Below, one piece after another: positions 1 through 6,319 of a stretch of DNA of 9,717 nucleotides. Source of the stretch: Bacteroidales bacterium (GTDB lineage Bacteria; Bacteroidota; Bacteroidia; Bacteroidales; UBA932); the NCBI GenBank assembly GCA_016283985.1, contig JAEENZ010000236.1, positions 1 through 9,717 of the forward strand. Reading direction: 5' to 3'. A program made the translations under genes and the position numbers. The first letter of the stretch is position 1; every line of letters starts with the position of its first letter. Below the pieces are notes generated by a model. The model ran no database searches. It worked only from the letters and a program-made list of their open reading frames with translations, and was not told where the DNA came from.

Positions 1-725
1 TCCGCGCCGAGAAGTTCTCCTTCAAGCCTTTCGCCGACCTGTTCCGCAACAAGCCGTGGATATACCTGACGCTTGTAGGGATCTGCACGAATTTCTTCAA
101 CGGATTCCGCTATGCGGTGGCCGGTTACATGCTGGAATACTGCCTGCACGGCGACGTCACCGTGTCGGGTCTCATAATCAACTATACCGTCTTCATGACC
201 TTCGGTGAGGTCACCTGCATGATTTTCGGCGGCCTGAGCCCGGCGTTCACGAAGTGGGTCGGGTCCAAGCACCGCGCGTTCAGCCTGTCTGCACTCATCT
301 GTGCCGTGACATCCATCCTGTTCTTCTTCATCCCCATGGATCCGAAGTACATATGGCTGATGGTTGCGATGGTGATCCTCACGTCCGTAGGCATTGGATT
401 CTATTCCCCGCTCCTGTGGTCGATGTATGCCGACGTGGCCGACTATGCCACCGAGAAGAACGGCACCTCGTCCACCGGATTGATTTTCTCTTCAGGAACC
501 ATGGCGCAGAAGTTCGGTTCGGCCATTTCAGGAGCCCTCGTGGCCCTGTTGCTTGGCATCGCCGGATTCATTTCCGGAACCGATCCAGCCACGGGACAGA
601 CCGTCGTGACCATTACCAACGAGCCTGCGGTGCAGAAGATGATTTGGAGCATCTTCTCGCTGTTCCCCGCGGCCATAGCCCTGCTCATAATGCTCCTCCT
701 CCGTCTTTATCCTATCAAGAAATAA
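1..725 (+). CDS. GPH-family sugar:cation symporter, C-terminal half (5'-truncated by window edge)
   Basis: Inner-membrane secondary transporter of the glycoside-pentoside-hexuronide:cation symporter family (MelB, XylP, YicJ relatives), which brings small glycosides into the cytoplasm with Na+ or H+. The reading frame is open from base 3 to a TAA at 723-725, giving 240 residues, about half the usual 450-500. About six hydrophobic segments are visible at fragment residues 19-47, 55-78, 92-110, 117-141, 157-190 and 214-236. The family signature is clear: the loop MYADVADYATEKNG (141-154) followed by STGLIFSSGTMAQKFG (157-172). The GTG at 117 is not the start, because conserved transmembrane sequence continues upstream of it. 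The GH5 gene begins 2 bp after the stop, so they are probably co-transcribed. By context (endoglucanase, then cytoplasmic phosphorylase), cellobiose or a xyloglucan-derived disaccharide is a reasonable cargo, but the sequence does not fix substrate specificity. Confidence 0.88.
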   Translation, partial: RAEKFSFKPFADLFRNKPWIYLTLVGICTNFFNGFRYAVAGYMLEYCLHGDVTVSGLIINYTVFMTFGEVTCMIFGGLSPAFTKWVGSKHRAFSLSALICAVTSILFFFIPMDPKYIWLMVAMVILTSVGIGFYSPLLWSMYADVADYATEKNGTSSTGLIFSSGTMAQKFGSAISGALVALLLGIAGFISGTDPATGQTVVTITNEPAVQKMIWSIFSLFPAAIALLIMLLLRLYPIKK

Positions 726-727
726 TC

Positions 728-1696
728 ATGCGCAGATTCTCGATAATTCTCATGGCCGTCAGTATGGCTCTCGCACTCGGATGTTCATCCGGCAAGGCAC
801 CGGAAGTTCCCGCCCTCAAAGTAGTCGGCACAAGTCTCACTGCGGACGGAAAGCCCGTGGTAATGCGCGGGGTCAGCTTCGGCTGGCACAATATATGGCC
901 GCGTTTCTATAATAAGGCAGCGGTGAAGCACCTGCACGATGACTGGGGCGTTCCCATTTTCCGTGCCGCCATCGGTGCGGACGACCATGCCAAGGCGGAC
1001 AATCCGGGCATACGCGGAGGATACATGGGCGAGCCTGAATTCGCCCTGGAATGTCTCTACAATGTCGTGGACGGCGCCATAGAATGCGGAGCATACGTGA
1101 TCGTCGACTGGCATTCCCACGTGCTGCATACCGCAGAGGCGAAGGAGTTCTTCACCAAGGTTGCTACACGCTATGCCGACAGCCCCAACGTGATTTACGA
1201 GCTCTACAATGAGCCCGTGAACGACTCCTGGGCCGAGCTGAAGGCTTATGCCGAGGAACTTATTCCCGTCATCGACAGCATATCCACGGTGCATCCCCTC
1301 ATCCTTATGGGCTGCCCGCACTGGGATCAGGACATAAACCTCCCTGCAGAAGATCCGCTGACATGCTACGACAACCTGATGTATACCGTGCATTTCTACG
1401 CTGCCACGCACAAGGATTATCTGCGCGAGCGCAGTGATGCGGCCATCGCCGCCGGCATCCCGGTATTCCTTTCGGAATGTGCCGCCTGCGAGGCGACCGG
1501 CGACGGTCCCGTCGATGCAGAATCCTGGCAGGCCTGGACCGACTGGGCAATGGAACGCGGCATCAGCATGCTCACCTGGAGCATCTCCGACAAGGCGGAG
1601 ACCTGCTCCATGTTCACCCCCGAGGCATCCTCCGAAGGCCCCTGGCCGGATGAGGTCGTTAAGCCCTGGGGCAAGACTGTTATAAACTGGTTATGA
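728..1696 (+). CDS. GH5 (subfamily 2-like) endo-beta-1,4-glucanase lipoprotein
   Basis: Predicted endoglucanase of 322 residues, close to the bare GH5 catalytic domain, with no carbohydrate-binding module. Residues 1-19 form a lipoprotein signal peptide with lipobox ALGC and acylated Cys19. No acidic surface-export motif follows (SSGKAP), so a periplasm-facing location is more likely. The TIM barrel matches Bacillus Cel5A-type GH5_2 in order: [12 protein letters not shown] (Arg79), YVIVDWH (123-129), YELYNEP with acid/base Glu162, [10 protein letters not shown] (His222, Tyr224), FLSE with nucleophile Glu250, then ATGDGPV and [10 protein letters not shown] (Trp284). The residue after the nucleophile is Cys rather than the Trp of Bacillus enzymes. 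ATG 728 is chosen because it opens directly into the signal peptide; the same frame is open much further upstream, but only inside the symporter gene. The stop overlaps the GH94 start (ATGA), implying coupled translation. Beta-mannanase or another beta-glucanase activity is possible but less likely given the subfamily motifs. Confidence 0.9.
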   Translation: MRRFSIILMAVSMALALGCSSGKAPEVPALKVVGTSLTADGKPVVMRGVSFGWHNIWPRFYNKAAVKHLHDDWGVPIFRAAIGADDHAKADNPGIRGGYMGEPEFALECLYNVVDGAIECGAYVIVDWHSHVLHTAEAKEFFTKVATRYADSPNVIYELYNEPVNDSWAELKAYAEELIPVIDSISTVHPLILMGCPHWDQDINLPAEDPLTCYDNLMYTVHFYAATHKDYLRERSDAAIAAGIPVFLSECAACEATGDGPVDAESWQAWTDWAMERGISMLTWSISDKAETCSMFTPEASSEGPWPDEVVKPWGKTVINWL

Positions 1697-4074
1697 AGAC
1701 TTTCGGACATTTCGACGACTCCGCCCGGGAATTCGTGATCACCGAGGCCGCGACCCCGTGGCCCTGGATCAACTATATGGGCTCCGGCGATTTCTTTTCG
1801 CTGATCTCCAACACGGCCGGTGGCTATTGCTTCTGCAAGGATGCGAAATTCCGTCGCATCCTGCGCTACCGCTACAACGGAGTGCCCATGGATGCCGGGG
1901 GACGTTATTTCTATATAAAGGATGGCGATACGGTCTGGAATCCAGGCTGGAAGCCCTGCAAGACCGCGCTGGATTCCTATGAGTGCCGTCACGGCATGGG
2001 ATACACCCGTATTACCGGGCAGAAGGACGGCCTCAAGGCCGAGACACTCTTCTTCGTGCCTCTCGGACAGCGCTGCGAAATTCATCGCGTGCGTCTGACC
2101 AATACGGGATCGGCCGCCAAGAAGATTCAACTGTACGCTTTCCTTGAATGGTGCCTCTGGAATGCTTCTACCGACATGGAGAACTTCCAGCGCAACCTTT
2201 CCACCGGAGAAGTCGAAATAGAACCGGATGCGATCTACCACAAGACCGAATACCGCGAGAGGCGCAACCACTATGCCTTCTACGGCGTCAACCGCCCCTT
2301 TGACGGATACGATACCGACCGCGAGACCTTCCTGGGCATGTATAACGGATTCGAAGCCCCGCAGCAGGTGCTTGCCGGCACATCCGGGAACTCCGTCGCC
2401 CACGGCTGGAGTCCGGTGGCCGCACAGCGCTTCGACCTGTCGCTCGAGCCCGGAGCATCGGAAGAACTGGTGTTCGTGCTGGGCTATGCCGAGAATCCGG
2501 ATGATGCCAAGTTTACGGCTCCCGGCGTGATCAACAAGGCCCCTGCGCGTGAAATGATGGCCGCTTTCGCCACGTCCGCACAGGTGGATGCCGCGTTTGC
2601 CGCCCTCCGAGCTTACTGGGACGACCTTCTGGGCCGCTTTACCGTCACATCCGACGTACCCGAACTGGACCGTACCGTAAACATCTGGAACCAGTACCAG
2701 TGCATGATAACCTTCTTCATGAGCCGCAGCGCCAGCTACTTCGAGAGCGGTATAGGGCGGGGGATGGGTTTCCGCGATTCCAATCAGGACCTCGCGGGCA
2801 TAGTGCACATGATTCCGGACCGCGCCCGCCAGCGCATCCTGGACATCGCTGCCACACAGTTCCCGGACGGAGGATGTTACCACCAGTATCAGCCCCTTAC
2901 CAAACGTGGAAACAACGACATAGGCGGCGGATTCGGGGATGATCCCCTCTGGCTTATATTTGGCACGGTCGAATACCTGAAGGAGACGGGAGATTTCAGT
3001 ATCCTGGACGAGCCGGTCCCCTTTGACAACAAGCCCGGAAGCGAAAAAACGCTGCTCGAACACCTCAAGATATCCTTTAGACGTGTCGCTACTAATGTCG
3101 GTCCTCACGGACTGCCCCTTATCGGCCGTGCGGACTGGAACGACTGCCTGAACCTGAACTGCTTCTCGAACGATCCTGACGAGTCTTTCCAGACCACGGA
3201 AAACGTGGCTGGCGGGAAGGCGGAATCGCTCATGATAGCAGGGCTCTTCGTGGCGGAAGGCCGCGATTTCGCGGAACTTCTGGACCGCCTCGGAGATGCT
3301 TCCGCCGCCGATGTGCGTGCCGCCGTGTCTTCCATGGAAGAATCCGTAAAGAAATACGGCTGGGACGGCGAATGGTTCCTCCGTGCGTATGACTTTTATG
3401 GCCGCAAGATAGGATCTTCGGAGAATGCCGAGAGCAAGATATTCATTGAAAGCCAGGGCTGGTGCGGCATGGCCCGCATAGGCGCCGCCGAAGGGCTTTG
3501 CGACAAGGCCCTGGATTCAGCGGTAAAGTATCTGGAATGTGAGCACGGCATGGTGCTGAACACCCCTGCATATTCGGAATTCATCCCGGATTACGGCGAG
3601 ATAAGTTCCTATCCCAGAGGATATAAGGAGAATGGTGGCATCTTCTGCCATAACAACCCCTGGGTCATCATCGCAGAGGCCATGGCCGGCCGTGCCGATG
3701 ACGTTTGGAGGCATTACAGGAAGATCACTCCCGCTTTCTGCACCGACCAGGCGCTGCGCAAGGTGGAGCCCTATGTTTTCTGTCAGATGGTGGCCGGCGC
3801 AGAAGCCGCGAAACCGGGCGAGGGAAAGAACAGTTGGCTTACCGGCACCGCCGCATGGACCTGGAAATGCGTGAGCGAGTTCATACTCGGCATAAAGCCT
3901 CAGTACGACGGCTTGCTGGTAGAACCCTGCATCCCTCTGAAGCACGGTACCTATAGGGTGCACCGCCGCTTCCGCGATGCGGAATACGAACTGAACATCC
4001 GTTATACCGGAGGGAAGGGGAGTTTCTTTATTCCTTATAAGCCAGGACGGCAGGTGTTGAATATCGAATTGTAG
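1693..4074 (+). CDS. GH94 inverting phosphorylase, probably cellobiose phosphorylase
   Basis: Predicted cytoplasmic cellobiose + phosphate -> alpha-glucose-1-phosphate + glucose (EC 2.4.1.20). It has 793 residues and no signal peptide, near the ~800 of cellobiose phosphorylases and well short of the ~980 of cellodextrin phosphorylases. The N-terminal beta-sandwich spans roughly residues 1-270, followed by a helical linker and the (alpha/alpha)6 barrel from about 320 to 740. Key motifs are [11 protein letters not shown] (356-366) for substrate binding, and [15 protein letters not shown] (478-492), in which Asp484 is the expected general acid. [11 protein letters not shown] (His653) and WLTGTAAW (Thr717-Gly718) fit the phosphate site as known from GH94 structures. 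The [12 protein letters not shown] form resembles cellobiose rather than chitobiose phosphorylases. Its start overlaps the GH5 stop by 4 bp, so it is the last gene of the symporter-GH5-GH94 operon. Its last 47 bp are also the end of the opposing GH2 gene. Laminaribiose or another beta-glucosyl phosphorylase is the main alternative. Confidence 0.92.
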   Translation: MKTFGHFDDSAREFVITEAATPWPWINYMGSGDFFSLISNTAGGYCFCKDAKFRRILRYRYNGVPMDAGGRYFYIKDGDTVWNPGWKPCKTALDSYECRHGMGYTRITGQKDGLKAETLFFVPLGQRCEIHRVRLTNTGSAAKKIQLYAFLEWCLWNASTDMENFQRNLSTGEVEIEPDAIYHKTEYRERRNHYAFYGVNRPFDGYDTDRETFLGMYNGFEAPQQVLAGTSGNSVAHGWSPVAAQRFDLSLEPGASEELVFVLGYAENPDDAKFTAPGVINKAPAREMMAAFATSAQVDAAFAALRAYWDDLLGRFTVTSDVPELDRTVNIWNQYQCMITFFMSRSASYFESGIGRGMGFRDSNQDLAGIVHMIPDRARQRILDIAATQFPDGGCYHQYQPLTKRGNNDIGGGFGDDPLWLIFGTVEYLKETGDFSILDEPVPFDNKPGSEKTLLEHLKISFRRVATNVGPHGLPLIGRADWNDCLNLNCFSNDPDESFQTTENVAGGKAESLMIAGLFVAEGRDFAELLDRLGDASAADVRAAVSSMEESVKKYGWDGEWFLRAYDFYGRKIGSSENAESKIFIESQGWCGMARIGAAEGLCDKALDSAVKYLECEHGMVLNTPAYSEFIPDYGEISSYPRGYKENGGIFCHNNPWVIIAEAMAGRADDVWRHYRKITPAFCTDQALRKVEPYVFCQMVAGAEAAKPGEGKNSWLTGTAAWTWKCVSEFILGIKPQYDGLLVEPCIPLKHGTYRVHRRFRDAEYELNIRYTGGKGSFFIPYKPGRQVLNIEL

Positions 4075-6265
4075 ATATCACCTGATCACCGATTGTTACG
4101 CTGATTGCTCCGCTGCATCCCTCGATGCTGCGGACCAGCACCTGTGCGCGGTTGCCGAACGGCTTGATCGTCAGCGGTCCGGAACTGCCGGGAACAGGCC
4201 GCTCTACTTCCTTGAAACCGGGATTGCCGTTGCCCCAGCCGAGAAACTTGGCATTCTCCACGCTCACGGACAGGGATTCTTCGGGGCTGATGACATCCAG
4301 CACCGCCACGTCCTGCCCGTCGGGCTTCAGGACCTGTTTGGAAACGATGACCTGAGTGCCGGTAACGACTTCCGGCCAGATGTCATCCGCGACCTGCTTG
4401 CCGCGGACGAATCCCCGTGCGCTGAACCTGCCGGCCGAGGCGGGAACCTTCCAGACCAGATGGCCGTCCTTGGGCATTTTCTTGCTTCCAAGGGACTTGC
4501 CGTTGGCATAGAGAGTGACCTTTTCGCAATTTGAGTATACCCAGACTTCTCCGTTCATGGGCCCGCAGATATGGACCATAGGCTCGTCGGTCCAAACGGA
4601 TTTCAGATAGAACGCTTCGTCCTTGGGATAGCAGCAGTAGTCCAGGATGCCGAACTGGGAACCGGTCGCAGGCCAGACCATGGGATTCGGTTCTCCGCGG
4701 TAATCCTGCCCGGTCCAATAGAACAGCCCGGCCCGCCATGGCTCGGCCTTGTAGTATTTCCATCCGTGCTCTATCACGTTGATGCGGCCAACTGTATCGC
4801 GTCGGTTCAGCGGGGCCATCCATCCTTCTTCCGGCACGGTCTGGTATTTTCCCCTCGTGCCGGCTCCGGAAGTCTCCTCGGTGCCTACCGCAAGCTTGTC
4901 AGTCCATTTCTCATGATATTCATCGACCGGATTCTGGACTATGTAGTTGTAGCCGAACACGTCCACTCCCTTCACCAGCTCACGCCCGCCTGCATTGCCG
5001 TAGGTGCAGAGCCTGGTGGGATCCAGGCGGTGCGCTTCTTCGCACATCAGTTTCGCCAGTTTCTCGCCTTTGGGGCTGTTCTCCATCGCCCATTCCTCAT
5101 TTCCTATGCTCCAGAGGATTATGGAAGGATGGTTGAGGTCGCGCGCTATCATTTTCTGCAGCTGGTCGAATTGGTCGTTGATGCCCATCTGCCTATTCTC
5201 ATCTATCACCAGCATGCCCAGTTCGTCGCAGAGGTCCAGCATTGCGGGGGATGCAGGATTGTGTGACCAGCGGATTGCGTTGAATCCGTATTTCTTGAGC
5301 TGTAGGATGCGGTAGCGCCAGAGTTCGTCCGGCACGGCAACACCCACTCCGGCATGGTCCAGATGCAGGTTGCAGCCCTTCAGTTTCACAGGCTCGCCGT
5401 TCAGCAGGAAGCCTTTTTCCGGGTTGAATTCTATGTCGCGGATGCCGAATTTTACCTCTGTCCGTTCGGACACTTTTCCATCGTAGTAAAGGATGATCTC
5501 GCATGTGTAGAGATAGGGGTCTTCCAGGCTCCAGCGGTGTTCCGGCTTGGCAACTTCCTTTCCCGAGGCATCCAGGATTCGCAGCTGGCTGCGGATCTTC
5601 TTCTGGTCCACATTCGGCCCCGCCTTCTTGATGGCGAACCTTGGTTTGCCTTTGTTGACGTTGAGGGAATAAGGAACGATCGAAACCGGACCGGCCTTAT
5701 GCAGCCATACGTTGCGGTAGATGCCTGCGCCTTCGTAGTACCATCCCTCTTCTGTGGAGGCATCGCATCGCACGGTTATCACATTGTCGCCGCCGTAGTT
5801 GAGGTAGGGAGAAAGGTCGTAGGAACTCTGGGTATATCCGCTTTGCTCGCCGCCCAGATAACAACCGTTGCAGAATACCTGGCTGTTCCGGAAAATGCCG
5901 TCGAACTCGATCCATATCTGCTTTCCTTCATCTTCCGCAGGGATATCCAGATGCTTGCGGTACCACCCCACGGAATTGCCCGGATACTTCCATCCTATGC
6001 ACTTGTAGCCATGGGAGTGGCTGGCCTCGGCGCTGTACGGAAGGTCCACCGCCCAGTCGTGGGGGAGGCTCACTTTCTGCCAGGCGGAATCGTCGAATTC
6101 CGGCATGATGGGCGCATGGCTGTGATTGGCGCTCATCACCTTGGAATAATAGGTGAAATACTCCGTGCCGTGGGTGAAATCGCGTTCCATGCTGGCCGCG
6201 TCGCCAATCGAGAAACTCCAGTTATTGTTCAGCAGCACCGCTGCAAGAAGAATCAGTATTTTCAT
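4028..6265 (-). CDS. GH2 beta-galactosidase, exported (DUF4982-type)
   Basis: Predicted retaining exo-beta-galactosidase of 745 residues. The N-terminal jelly-roll domain (about 13-190) includes [22 protein letters not shown] and [12 protein letters not shown] short immunoglobulin-like domain follows (about 190-278), then the TIM barrel (about 284-560) with [40 protein letters not shown] and VIDENRQMG. The acid/base is Glu390 in WSIGNEEW, and the nucleophile is most likely Glu463 in AVGTEETSG, which fits the GSE-type motif of Bacteroidota beta-galactosidases. The C-terminal region has a DUF4982-like domain (about 555-640) and a final beta-domain with [15 protein letters not shown]. The export signal is unusually short: [12 protein letters not shown] runs straight into the mature fold ([10 protein letters not shown]) with no AxA site. 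In xyloglucan breakdown the role would be removal of terminal galactose. Beta-glucuronidase or beta-mannosidase motifs are not seen. It has its own candidate promoter, divergent from GH31, and its 3' end lies inside GH94. Confidence 0.88.
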   Translation of the reverse strand: MKILILLAAVLLNNNWSFSIGDAASMERDFTHGTEYFTYYSKVMSANHSHAPIMPEFDDSAWQKVSLPHDWAVDLPYSAEASHSHGYKCIGWKYPGNSVGWYRKHLDIPAEDEGKQIWIEFDGIFRNSQVFCNGCYLGGEQSGYTQSSYDLSPYLNYGGDNVITVRCDASTEEGWYYEGAGIYRNVWLHKAGPVSIVPYSLNVNKGKPRFAIKKAGPNVDQKKIRSQLRILDASGKEVAKPEHRWSLEDPYLYTCEIILYYDGKVSERTEVKFGIRDIEFNPEKGFLLNGEPVKLKGCNLHLDHAGVGVAVPDELWRYRILQLKKYGFNAIRWSHNPASPAMLDLCDELGMLVIDENRQMGINDQFDQLQKMIARDLNHPSIILWSIGNEEWAMENSPKGEKLAKLMCEEAHRLDPTRLCTYGNAGGRELVKGVDVFGYNYIVQNPVDEYHEKWTDKLAVGTEETSGAGTRGKYQTVPEEGWMAPLNRRDTVGRINVIEHGWKYYKAEPWRAGLFYWTGQDYRGEPNPMVWPATGSQFGILDYCCYPKDEAFYLKSVWTDEPMVHICGPMNGEVWVYSNCEKVTLYANGKSLGSKKMPKDGHLVWKVPASAGRFSARGFVRGKQVADDIWPEVVTGTQVIVSKQVLKPDGQDVAVLDVISPEESLSVSVENAKFLGWGNGNPGFKEVERPVPGSSGPLTIKPFGNRAQVLVRSIEGCSGAISVTIGDQVISTIRYSTPAVLAYKE

Positions 6266-6266
6266 A

Positions 6267-6297
6267 TCTGCAAGATACGGATTTTTTCTTAAATTTG
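6267..6297 (+). promoter_or_regulatory. candidate promoter for the GH31 gene
   Basis: TAAATTTG at 6290-6297 is an exact match to the Bacteroidota -7 consensus TAnnTTTG. TCTG at 6267-6270, 19 bp upstream, is a one-mismatch -33 TTTG. Transcription would begin about 15 nt before the GH31 ATG at 6320, leaving an A/T-rich leader without a Shine-Dalgarno sequence, as is usual in this phylum. It interleaves with the opposing GH2 promoter candidate. Confidence 0.5.
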
Positions 6298-6301
6298 TAA
6301 A
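6270..6301 (-). promoter_or_regulatory. candidate promoter for the GH2 gene
   Basis: On the minus strand TATCTTGC (6270-6277) resembles the Bacteroidota -7 box TAnnTTTG with one T missing, and TTTA (6298-6301) lies 20 bp upstream as a one-mismatch -33 element. The box is only 4 bp from the ATG, giving a very short or absent leader. A weaker alternative box, GATATTTG (6306-6313, one mismatch), would give a leader of roughly 35 nt. Confidence 0.35.
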
Positions 6302-6319
6302 TAACCAAATATCAATTGT

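Noticed and set aside
254..727. In-frame upstream extension of the GH5 reading frame to an ATG at 254
   Set aside because: The extension lies wholly within the symporter coding sequence and is low-complexity His/Arg-rich. The lipoprotein signal peptide beginning at 728 marks the true start.
785..1411. 208-codon minus-strand open frame inside the GH5 gene
   Set aside because: It is a shadow of GH5 with no start context or recognisable protein features.
1417..3108. 563-codon open frame on the minus strand across the GH5/GH94 genes
   Set aside because: It lies antisense to two strongly recognised enzymes, shows no domain I recognise, and is the kind of long spurious frame expected opposite G+C-rich coding sequence.
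4075..4130. Rho-independent terminator after the GH94 gene
   Set aside because: No G+C-rich hairpin followed by a T-run is visible, and this DNA is still coding on the minus strand for GH2.
5354..6292. 312-codon plus-strand open frame opposite the GH2 gene
   Set aside because: It is an antisense shadow of the GH2 N-terminal half and runs through the divergent promoter region. It has no recognisable motifs.
6306..6313. GATATTTG as the main -7 box for the GH2 gene
   Set aside because: It has one mismatch at an important position and I found no -33 partner at the right spacing inside the GH31 start. It is kept only as an alternative to the box at 6270-6277.
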